Shown one piece after another: positions 1 to 6,090 of a stretch of 6,713 bases of DNA; positions within the stretch are counted from its first letter, which is position 1; every line of letters begins with the position of its first letter. A program made the translations under genes and the position numbers. The notes below the pieces were generated by a model. The model saw only the letters and a list, made by a program, of their open reading frames with translations, searched no databases and was not told the origin of the DNA. Where the stretch lies: the NCBI GenBank assembly GCA_900553555.1, contig USEG01000050.1, positions 1-6,713 on the forward strand. Direction: 5' to 3'. The stretch is from an uncultured Clostridia bacterium. Lineage in GTDB: Bacteria > Bacillota > Clostridia > Christensenellales > Pumilibacteraceae.

Positions 1-540
1 CGGTCCGCCGTCTTGGGGTGGTTTTTGTCGATATGCTTGACCTGCGGATTGGTCTTTTTGTCGATTACGGCGTTGAGAACATAGATAATAGCAAACCCGA
101 CAGCCGTCATCGCGACGACGAAAAATACATGTCCCACCGAACCCGGGACCTGACCTATAGCGCCATTATCCAGCCCCAACCGCGCACGCCGAAACGGCGC
201 AGATCGAAGGAGTTTACAAACTTGCTTATGCCCGAGAACATGACCCACATTCCGAAAATATACGGAAGGGCAAGGGCGGTGAACCCCATATTAAACAACA
301 AAAACAGCGACAGCAAAATCGTGAGTATGCCGTCGAGCAGCAGCCATCCGGCACCGAACATCTGCGGTCCCCATACGGCAAAAATCACTATGTCTGCGAT
401 GCCGGAAACCAGCAGTATAACGCCGTAGGCAATCGCCACGGTAACCTCCGTTATGCCGGGAACCGCCAGACATATTATGCCGCAATAATCATAAGCGCGC
501 CCAAAACGGTCCATAATATGCGTAAAACAACGTTCTTCAT
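1..540 (-). pseudogene. DUF308/HdeD-like membrane protein, frameshifted and cut by the window edge
   Basis: Predicted inner-membrane protein of the DUF308/HdeD type, whose cellular role is mostly unknown outside E. coli acid resistance. The ATG at 538-540 has a perfect GGAGG five bases upstream and begins MKNVVLRILWTVLGALMIIA, a good first membrane helix. That frame stops at 475-477. The family-like sequence resumes one frame over as GIICLAVPG, implying one lost G in gcggc at 479-483. The next ~105 residues carry about four helices and the family repeat (GAGWLLLDGILTILLS; later a second G-W-G-W). This frame stops at 155-157. A shift there reopens a hydrophobic frame (GHVFFVVAMTAVGFAIIYVL, then a charged tail with DKKTNPQVKHID) that runs off the window edge. 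Repaired, it would be about 180 residues, near HdeD's length, although one helix seems short or missing. This could be a true pseudogene or sequencing indels. An uninterrupted start at TTG 542-544 exists but gives a non-hydrophobic N-terminus and ignores the ribosome site. Confidence 0.72.
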
Positions 541-545
541 ACAAA

Positions 546-550
546 CCTCC
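546..550 (-). promoter_or_regulatory. Ribosome binding site deciding the DUF308 gene start
   Basis: GGAGG on the minus strand, followed by a 5-base spacer (TTTGT) and the ATG at 538-540. It favours that ATG over the TTG at 542-544, which lies only one base away from the GGAGG. Confidence 0.75.
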
Positions 551-716
551 TTTTTTTATTCACGTTTAATGATTTCATAAATTCTTAGCCCGCGACAAGA
601 CGCCTTTTTTACCTGCTATGCCCGTCGTCCGTCCGCGCGGCCGCGTCAACCGTACCTTTTTCCGTTTTAAATAGTATGGCCGACGCAATGTTTATTTTTG
701 GTTTCGGCCACCCGAC
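551..716. other. Intergenic region between CmpB-like gene and DUF308 gene
   Basis: About 165 bases without a gene. It contains a perfect 7-bp inverted repeat (TGGCCGA at 677-683, TCGGCCA at 704-710, 20-base loop) just after the CmpB-like stop codon, and a 10-bp palindrome CGCGGCCGCG at 636-645. No convincing sigma-70 promoter pair was found for the DUF308 gene. The two genes could be co-transcribed, or the promoter could be degenerate. Confidence 0.5.
677..710 (-). terminator. Hairpin after the CmpB-like gene, weak terminator candidate
   Basis: Perfect 7-bp arms TGGCCGA/TCGGCCA start 7 bases downstream of the CmpB-like stop (717-719). The 20-base loop is long and the following bases on the minus strand (TACTATTT) are only moderately T-rich. 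It is therefore a poor intrinsic terminator, and an mRNA-end or attenuation structure is equally possible. Confidence 0.3.
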
Positions 717-1460
717 CTATTCGTTTAAATTGTCCTTTTCGTTACTTTCTTTTTTCCGGGTTGCTTTCTTTGCCATTGCGGCGCGAATTGCCTCCTTCTT
801 TTTGGCGTACCAATCGTTTACGCTATCGCGGAACGAAGCGCCCGCAAAGGGGAATAAAAATCGCTTGTGCTGTTTTTTCATTTGTCGGCGCTCGTTTATC
901 GCCGCCTTAAGTTCTTCGTAATGCACCGCGACTTTCAGCTGCCGGGTGGCCTTGCGGATTTTGAGCGATACGTTGAAACTTATGCAAAGGTCAACGAAAA
1001 ATACGCCGTAAAACACGCCGAGCACAAACACCATCGGCATGCTGCCCGCCGCCCACTCCGCCATACCTTTGAGCGGGTTGAACAATAAATAGACGAAAAT
1101 CGCCGCAATAACGCCCCAAAATACGGAAAACAGCGGGCAAATAATGCCCTGAATATTGCCCCATTGCGTTGAATAGTCCCACAGTTTGATTTTCATGCCT
1201 TTAATAAAAATAAGACCCGTAATGTATTCAAGCAATGTCAGCGCGACAAACAGGAAAATTACTATGCCCCAGCGCGGCATAGGTATAAAACACGCTGCGT
1301 ATAAAATCACCGTTCCGAATCCGTACATGGGAAGATACGGACCGTTTAAAAATCCGGGATTTATCCATTTTTTCATACTGAAAATGCGGCGGAAAAAAAG
1401 TTCCAGCACCCAGCCCGCAACCGAGCCGAACATAAACAAAAACACAAGGATAAAAAACAT
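717..1460 (-). CDS. CmpB-family integral membrane protein ('putative ABC transporter permease')
   Basis: A 247-residue membrane protein of the PF06541 (CmpB-like) family, common in Firmicutes. The 'ABC transporter permease' label is by annotation tradition; the true function is unknown and no ATPase partner is visible here. The family signatures are clear: NPGFLNGPYLPMYGFG (residues 34-49), LLEYITG (76-82), LWDYS (93-97) and GNIQGIICPLFSVFWG (101-116). About five membrane helices lie near residues 1-22, 46-60, 65-86, 106-126 and 141-164. The last ~80 residues form a strongly basic, charged cytoplasmic tail (KKQHKRF, YAKKKEA, KKATRKKES). The start ATG at 1458-1460 was chosen because GGAG lies 8 bases upstream and the hydrophobic first helix begins there. 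The open frame continues upstream to 1565, but that part is basic and overlaps the permease remnant. It is one of only two intact genes in the window. Confidence 0.85.
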   Translation of the reverse strand: MFFILVFLFMFGSVAGWVLELFFRRIFSMKKWINPGFLNGPYLPMYGFGTVILYAACFIPMPRWGIVIFLFVALTLLEYITGLIFIKGMKIKLWDYSTQWGNIQGIICPLFSVFWGVIAAIFVYLLFNPLKGMAEWAAGSMPMVFVLGVFYGVFFVDLCISFNVSLKIRKATRQLKVAVHYEELKAAINERRQMKKQHKRFLFPFAGASFRDSVNDWYAKKKEAIRAAMAKKATRKKESNEKDNLNE

Positions 1461-1468
1461 TTTCTTTA

Positions 1469-1472
1469 CTCC
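1469..1472 (-). promoter_or_regulatory. Ribosome binding site deciding the CmpB-like start
   Basis: GGAG on the minus strand, eight bases (TAAAGAAA) before the ATG at 1458-1460. It supports the 247-residue product over a 282-residue extension. Confidence 0.65.
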
Positions 1473-1500
1473 GTATTCAATGGTTACAACGCAAATGGTT

Positions 1501-1585
1501 TTATTCCGTCCTAAGTGCAACAACGGGATCTTTTTTAGCCGCCGCAACAGCCGGCACGGGCGCAAAGCGAAACCGCAGCAATAAG
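1501..1585 (-). pseudogene. C-terminal remnant of a MacB/FtsX-type ABC permease
   Basis: Only the last ~28 codons remain. The frame ending at the TAA 1501-1503 reads PVPAVAAAKKDPVVALRTE. This aligns without gaps to the typical end of FtsX/MacB-type permeases, P-A-x-x-A-A-K-x-D-P-x-x-A-L-R-x-E, the loop and short tail that follow the last membrane helix. Just upstream, a neighbouring frame reads LIAAVSLCA (1559-1585), which looks like the end of that last helix. One missing base near 1555-1562 would join the two. Nothing further upstream resembles the permease: by 1640 the sequence is the end of the ferredoxin gene. This is a decayed or truncated gene, or a join. The family call rests on a short motif. 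Confidence 0.55.
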
Positions 1586-1639
1586 CTTTTGACGGCGCTG
1601 TCTTTCTTACCGCCTACAGCGGCATTCACGCCCCCGCTC

Positions 1640-2062
1640 TTACAGATAAAACTCGCATTCCTTGCGCACGGAGCACGCCTTTTTGAGCGCCATGGCAGCG
1701 GCCGCAACCATGAGCTTGTTTACGCTGCGGGCGTGCTGCGGGCATACTTTTATGCAGCGCATACAGGAGATACACTTTTTGGCGTCCGTAGATTTCGGAT
1801 CGGAAATATCAATCGTGCGGACCGGGCACTCTTTTGCGCATGCTCCGCAGCCGTTGCATTTGCCGTCGGCCTTGAGAACAAGCGGCGCTCCTCCCGCCTT
1901 TTTATAGGGCCTGTTGCCGGGAATTTCCGACGTCAAGACTGTGTCCGCCTCCATTTTAATTGCAATCTGGCGGGCAAAATCGCGGAGTTTTTCGGCGTCG
2001 TCGCCGTCCGGTCTGCCGGTAGCGTACTGGTGACAGATGGAATGTTCCGCAACTGCCTCCAA
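1640..2062 (-). CDS. 5'-truncated flavodoxin-ferredoxin (EFR1-type), ferredoxin half only
   Basis: An electron-transfer protein with two [4Fe-4S] clusters. The first is held by C69-x2-C72-x2-C75-x3-C79-P, the second by C97-x2-C100-x2-C103-x3-C107-P (numbering from the TTG at 2060-2062). Residues 1-38 (AEHSICHQYATGRPD and the acidic helix after it) match the end of the flavodoxin domain in EFR1-like proteins, which normally have a full flavodoxin domain before the ferredoxin. The first ~110 residues are missing. The C-terminus (RKECEFYL) looks like the native family end. No proper start exists: the TTG has no ribosome site upstream, and the frame runs back without interruption to the helicase stop codon at 2081-2083, with family-like sequence (ALLEAVAEHS) from about 2068. 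It is probably a non-functional remnant. A stand-alone ferredoxin translated by coupling cannot be excluded. Confidence 0.7.
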   Translation of the reverse strand: MEAVAEHSICHQYATGRPDGDDAEKLRDFARQIAIKMEADTVLTSEIPGNRPYKKAGGAPLVLKADGKCNGCGACAKECPVRTIDISDPKSTDAKKCISCMRCIKVCPQHARSVNKLMVAAAAMALKKACSVRKECEFYL

Positions 2063-2080
2063 TAACGCGTTTTTTCTTTT

Positions 2081-5000
2081 TTACGGCTGAGCGTCGGGTT
2101 TGACCGCCGTGTGCGTCGATACGCTTTCGAGACGGCGCAATATGCGCTGCGTGACCTCGTGCGAGTTGTGCCACCAGTCGCGGCTCCATACGCGCATTAC
2201 GTTCCAGCCTTTCTGCTCCAGGAACTTGCAGGCGTATACGTCTCGTTCCAGCGGCGTTTCGTGAGCGGCGTACAGCACTTTGTCCACTTGAATACCCAAA
2301 ATGTACTTGTCCCTGCGCTTTTCGTACACGGCGACCGAAATTCTGTTTGTTCCGCTGCCCAGGTTTGTATCCGCTTCGTAGCCCAGCCGGCGCAGTTTCT
2401 GCGCTATCTGCTGCTCGACGGGCACGGTAAGTTCGGCCCTTCCCACCGTGGCGGGAGGCGGACACATGGCGTCGAGAACGGCGTTTATTTCCGCAGCATT
2501 GCCGTTTGAAACGGCGCGCGCGTACGTCAGATATGACCTGAACAGTTTGGGTCCGTTGTTTTTGGACGAATCCACTTTGAGATCTTCCGGCTCTATGCTG
2601 GTGACGACGTATATTTTTTTACGGGCGCGCGTCACCGCAACGTTAAGCCGGTTTTCTCCGCCGTCCATGGACAAGGCACCGAAATGCGTCGCCACTTTGT
2701 CGTTGCCGCCCTTCGCGTAACCTATGCTGAATATTATTATGTCCCGCTCGTCGCCCTGAACGTTTTCGATATTTTTGATAAACAGCCCTACGTCCTGTCC
2801 GTTTTCCTTCCTGCCTACCGCCTGGATATAGTCGGTGCGGAATTGGGCGTTTGCGGCGCACTCCTTTTCGATGACGTCTTCTATGCACGACTGCTGCTCG
2901 CTGCCGAAAGTTATTATGCCCATCGTGTCGCTTGAACGCTTCTTAAACAGCTTTTTTAAAAGCGCCACTATTTCGTTTGCCTCGGCGACGTTTTTGCGGT
3001 CCTGCCAGGTGCCGTTTACGCGTATGCGCTCGATGGCCCTGTTTCGCAAAGAACGGCTTATATCCGGCGAAATATGCAGCATGCCGTCGTAAAACGCCTT
3101 GTTTGAAAAGTCGATGAGCCCGCGCAGTTTGCTGCGGTAATGATAGGTAAGATTGGCGTTGTCGAAACGCGCTATCGCCAGGTCCAAAAGACTTTCCACT
3201 TCCAGCGCCGCCTGCATGGGCAGATTGTCGTCGTCGTCAGCCCCGCCCATATACCGGCGCATAAAGGTAGCCGTGGGGCGCAGCTGTTTCGCGTCGCCCG
3301 CCACCACTACGTTTTTGCCGCGTATTATTGCCGGCACGGTATTTTCGATAAACACCTGGCTGGCCTCATCAAACAATACCAAATCGAAAAGATTCTTTTT
3401 AAGCGGCAGAATGGACGATACGTTTTCGGGCGAAAGCAACCAGCAGGGAAAAAGCGTAAGAAGATAACTGCCGAACACTTCCATAGTGTGCCTAAGCGAC
3501 CACAGCTTTTGTTTTTTGGATATCTGATAGAGATAGTCCTTGGCGTCTTCGCGCGTTTCGTTAAGCGTTTTGTATTCGGCGACAAAGGAATTTTCGCATA
3601 TTTTCTTGCTTATCACCGCCAGTTCGCCCGTAAGAGTGTTTATTCTCGCCTTGATATTTTCGAAGTCCACCGTTTCGGACAGTTCTTCCTTTCTGTCGCG
3701 CTCGCAATTTATTATCTCGTAATAGATGCGCAGAGGGAGCAGTTTGACTATGGCGTTGCGAAAATGTTCGTAGTCGGAAGAAATGCCGTAAGCAAAATTG
3801 AGAATATGCTTTTCGGCGGCGCTGAAATTGTTGAGACTGACTGCGACGTCGTTTACTTTGACGTAATCGCTAAAAGCCGCTTTGAGATTTGCAAAGACCT
3901 TCTCGTTGCGCTCGAAAAGCCCGCTTAGCGCCATGCGGTACCCTTCTTTCGTCAGCACCTCGCTTAAAAATTCATAATCTTTAACAAAGGCGTCGACGGC
4001 TTTTTTGGTTTTTTCGTACTTTTGGCGCAGCTCTTTTTCCTTGCCGCTCATGCGCGCTTTGGCAACGGGATAAAGCGGAAAAACCACGCGGCTGACGCGC
4101 AGAAATTTTTCTTCCGACGGATATTCGAACCCGGCGAGCATCCGTATAAATGCGTTTTCGTTGTTTTTATCGGAAAGCTTGTCGTAATGCGCTATTATCT
4201 GCTGGGCAAAGGGATATTCCGCCTCATCGAAAACTTCCTTGCGCGTGCGGGCAAGCAGCGAAAATTTTCTCCTGGCCTGCACCAGCGTATCCAGCGAAAG
4301 ATCGGGCCGGAAATGCTGAATAAACGGATTGGTCTTTTTCTTTTCGACGAAATTGTAGTATATCTCCGTCTTGTCGCGGGCGAGCAGCGTGTCCACCGCT
4401 CCGCGCATGGTGGGATAGTCCATGGTCCTTAGCGTCTTATCTTTGAGCATCGCCGTATAAATAGTGTATTCGTCGCTGTCCTTTCCGGGAATAAAGGAGC
4501 CGTAATACATATCGATAAGGCTTATTCCGAATCCGTTGTCCCGCTCGAATGCGTCCGAAATCTCCCTTAGACGGGCGATCTCGTGATCCAGCCTACGGGC
4601 GGTTTCGTTGTAGTAGCTATAATTGTCCTCGACGCGCTTGCTCATCACTTCTTCGTGCCGAGCATTGCAACGCGCGTAAAAATCTGCGCGCTCTTTAACG
4701 GGGTCCACCACAAACATGGCCTTGGAATTTAGGGCTCCCAGACGGTTGAAAACCACGTCCAGCGCCGCCTTTTTCTGGGACACGACAAGCACTCTCTTGC
4801 CTTTGCACAGCGCGTCCGAAATGAGATTGACTATTGTCTGGGACTTGCCTGTTCCGGGCGGTCCGTATATGACCATGTTGCCGTAATCGGACACCTTTTC
4901 CACTACGTTGTGCTGCGCGTAATCCAAATCGCTTATGCAGTAGCAATTGCGGTCCTTGGCCTTTTTGGCGCGTTTCGAGCGCGACGGCTTTAAATTAAAC

Positions 5001-5830
5001 AGCTCAGTTATGGCGTCGTTGGTCATGTGGCTGCGTTCCAAAGCGGAATAATCGCTGTAAATGGAATTTGCCAGCGCGTGACGCATGAGAACGCACGATT
5101 TTTTAATCGTCAAAGCGCCGCCGTCCTGGTCGGAAAGAGAGGAAAAAGGCGTCAGTTTTTCTTTGTCGGAAAGCCGCAGGTTAATGCCGTATTTTTTAAG
5201 GTATGACAAAACGGCTTTTTCGTCGCTCAATCCCGCCCGGCGCAAGTTGTCAAAGTCGGTTTCCATTTCGTCCAGATCCAGATTTTTCGCCTGGGCATAG
5301 GCGAATATAAGCGCCTGATTGAGACGCACGCGTTCGCCGCGCTTGGCGCAAATCGTCACCGTATTGCGCTCGGAAATCTCCACTTCCACCGGGAAAAATA
5401 TAAGCGGAGCTTTTATCGGCAGGTCTTTTACGACGCCGCACACGAAGGGATAGCCCACAAACAACTCGTAACGCCCCGTCTCCTTCTCCACGTCCTCCGC
5501 CTCATGTTTTAAGGCGCTTATGTAGTCGGCTTCTTTTTCCAGCAAGGAGACAAACGTAGGACTTTTGCGGCGCTTATCGTCCGCAGCTGCGTCCGCACAG
5601 GCGGCAAATATCTTTTTTAAGGCCGAAATCTTGGGAGAGATGACTGTCAATGCGTCGCGTCTTCCCGACCAGAGAAAGTCGAAAAATTCTTCGGCGCGCG
5701 CGTCATCCCCGACAAAAAGTCGTCCGAGGTCGTATCCGGTTTTCTTTCCCAAAGAACGGATATATAAACTCCTGTTCTTTCCGCCTATTTCTATAAGCCG
5801 CTCTTTGTAATATGTATAAATGCTTTTCAT
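2081..5830 (-). CDS. SF1 helicase with DUF4011-like N-terminus and C-terminal Vsr/MTES_1575-like nuclease fold
   Basis: A 1249-residue cytoplasmic ATPase. Residues 1-280 resemble the DUF4011 type (YYKERLIEIGGKNRSLYI near the start, APLIFFPVEVEI at 141-152). The helicase core has a Q-motif-like AQHNVVEKV (305-313), Walker A GPPGTGKS (323-330), motif Ia VVSQKKAALDVV (349-360), Walker B DEAS (821-824), motif III GDAKQLRPT (845-853), motif IV LTYHYRS (894-900), motif V VQGDERD (1024-1030) and motif VI NVAVTRAR (1063-1070). This is a complete UPF1/DNA2-like set. A ~480-residue helical insert separates Walker A and B. Residues 1138-1220 form a Vsr/MTES_1575-like restriction-endonuclease fold ending GWNVMRVWSRDWW, but the usual D and E of the catalytic core appear as S1165 and Q1181. 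The order matches single-gene Hhe-type (DUF4011-helicase-Vsr) antiphage proteins, as I recall that class, so defence is a reasonable inference. It could instead be a housekeeping nucleic-acid helicase. It has its own promoter and a good ribosome site; no partner gene is evident. Confidence 0.88.
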   Translation of the reverse strand: MKSIYTYYKERLIEIGGKNRSLYIRSLGKKTGYDLGRLFVGDDARAEEFFDFLWSGRRDALTVISPKISALKKIFAACADAAADDKRRKSPTFVSLLEKEADYISALKHEAEDVEKETGRYELFVGYPFVCGVVKDLPIKAPLIFFPVEVEISERNTVTICAKRGERVRLNQALIFAYAQAKNLDLDEMETDFDNLRRAGLSDEKAVLSYLKKYGINLRLSDKEKLTPFSSLSDQDGGALTIKKSCVLMRHALANSIYSDYSALERSHMTNDAITELFNLKPSRSKRAKKAKDRNCYCISDLDYAQHNVVEKVSDYGNMVIYGPPGTGKSQTIVNLISDALCKGKRVLVVSQKKAALDVVFNRLGALNSKAMFVVDPVKERADFYARCNARHEEVMSKRVEDNYSYYNETARRLDHEIARLREISDAFERDNGFGISLIDMYYGSFIPGKDSDEYTIYTAMLKDKTLRTMDYPTMRGAVDTLLARDKTEIYYNFVEKKKTNPFIQHFRPDLSLDTLVQARRKFSLLARTRKEVFDEAEYPFAQQIIAHYDKLSDKNNENAFIRMLAGFEYPSEEKFLRVSRVVFPLYPVAKARMSGKEKELRQKYEKTKKAVDAFVKDYEFLSEVLTKEGYRMALSGLFERNEKVFANLKAAFSDYVKVNDVAVSLNNFSAAEKHILNFAYGISSDYEHFRNAIVKLLPLRIYYEIINCERDRKEELSETVDFENIKARINTLTGELAVISKKICENSFVAEYKTLNETREDAKDYLYQISKKQKLWSLRHTMEVFGSYLLTLFPCWLLSPENVSSILPLKKNLFDLVLFDEASQVFIENTVPAIIRGKNVVVAGDAKQLRPTATFMRRYMGGADDDDNLPMQAALEVESLLDLAIARFDNANLTYHYRSKLRGLIDFSNKAFYDGMLHISPDISRSLRNRAIERIRVNGTWQDRKNVAEANEIVALLKKLFKKRSSDTMGIITFGSEQQSCIEDVIEKECAANAQFRTDYIQAVGRKENGQDVGLFIKNIENVQGDERDIIIFSIGYAKGGNDKVATHFGALSMDGGENRLNVAVTRARKKIYVVTSIEPEDLKVDSSKNNGPKLFRSYLTYARAVSNGNAAEINAVLDAMCPPPATVGRAELTVPVEQQIAQKLRRLGYEADTNLGSGTNRISVAVYEKRRDKYILGIQVDKVLYAAHETPLERDVYACKFLEQKGWNVMRVWSRDWWHNSHEVTQRILRRLESVSTHTAVKPDAQP

Positions 5831-5833
5831 CGC

Positions 5834-5838
5834 TCCTC
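5834..5838 (-). promoter_or_regulatory. Ribosome binding site of the helicase gene
   Basis: GGAGG in the context CGGAGGAGCGATG on the minus strand, three bases (AGC... counted as AGCG, 3-4) before the ATG at 5828-5830. The spacing is short, but no better start codon lies nearby, so it supports the 1249-residue product. Confidence 0.65.
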
Positions 5839-5860
5839 CGTAAAACGCCGTTGTAACCGC

Positions 5861-5884
5861 CGATAAATATTATACTACTTATCG
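5861..5884. promoter_or_regulatory. Operator-like dyad spanning the helicase -10 box
   Basis: Perfect 6-bp inverted repeat CGATAA-N12-TTATCG. The TATAAT box lies inside the 12-base centre and the predicted transcription start lies on the distal arm. This is the geometry of a dimeric repressor site that would block RNA polymerase. No regulator gene is present in the window, and a 6-bp repeat in AT-rich DNA can occur by chance. Confidence 0.4.
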
Positions 5885-5897
5885 CGCTTTTTTGCAA
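5869..5897 (-). promoter_or_regulatory. Sigma-70-type promoter of the helicase gene
   Basis: On the minus strand, TTGCAA (5892-5897), a 17-base spacer, then a perfect TATAAT (5869-5874). Transcription would start near 5862, giving a leader of about 30 bases that carries the GGAGG. The ideal spacing and consensus -10 make this the best promoter in the window. It lets the helicase gene be expressed independently of whatever lies upstream. Confidence 0.75.
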
Positions 5898-6090
5898 GTC
5901 GACAATTGCATATATTTTTAACGTCTGTCAGTTTTTTATCTGTAAAAATTGCAAAATTCTTATCACGTTTGTCCGGATACTGAAAATTTCCCGTCTTTAT
6001 CCGTACGATATATCGGAATTGCGCGCGGTTTTGAGCGCGGCATGCGCCAAAAATATAAATATTATTTAAGTTTTCAACTTTTCCTAAGTC
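5875..6090 (-). other. Unassigned chimeric segment between helicase promoter and SufS fragment
   Basis: The SufS reading frame runs on through this segment to a stop at 5875-5877, but from about residue 100 it no longer resembles a cysteine desulfurase. The first part (VDLGKVENLNNIYIFG, 6046-6093) looks like the opening strand of a discoidin/F5-8 type C carbohydrate-binding domain. The rest is charged, low-complexity translation and probably not real coding. From about 6045 leftward the composition becomes GC-richer (clusters of GCGCGCGG, GAGCGCGG). A neighbouring frame reads YRTDKDGKFSVSGQT before tandem TGA-TAA stops (5962-5967). This could be the end of another gene or of a frameshifted discoidin fragment. 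The last ~40 bases are the helicase promoter. I cannot assign a gene here with confidence. Confidence 0.35.
5893..5910. promoter_or_regulatory. Inverted repeat overlapping the helicase -35 box
   Basis: TGCAA-N8-TTGCA, an 18-bp dyad with 6 of 9 positions paired, overlapping the -35 hexamer at 5892-5897. It may be a second regulatory site. The evidence is symmetry alone. Confidence 0.25.

Noticed and set aside
636..645. Palindrome CGCGGCCGCG in the intergenic region
   Set aside because: It is a single short GC palindrome with no paired copy, no promoter context and no T-run. It is most simply a restriction-site-like chance sequence.
1461..1565. N-terminal extension of the CmpB-like protein to 1565
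   Set aside because: The added 35 residues are basic and unlike the family, overlap the FtsX-like tail, and ignore the GGAG before the ATG at 1460.
1186..1584. Plus-strand open frame opposite the CmpB-like gene
   Set aside because: It shadows a gene with clear family motifs. No ribosome site or homology is visible.
1956..2465. Arg/Gly-rich minus-strand frame overlapping the helicase C-terminus and the ferredoxin start
   Set aside because: It is out of frame with both recognised proteins and has the biased composition typical of a shifted reading frame in GC-rich coding DNA.
3140..3928. 262-codon plus-strand open frame opposite the helicase
   Set aside because: It lies wholly within the helicase gene on the other strand, has no ribosome site, and its translation (rich in F, R, Y) shows no recognisable domain. 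It is a by-product of helicase codon use.
6022..6039. CGCGC/GCGCG hairpin as a terminator
   Set aside because: It has only 5 bp of stem and no T-run on either strand. It is better seen as part of the GC-rich side of the chimeric segment.
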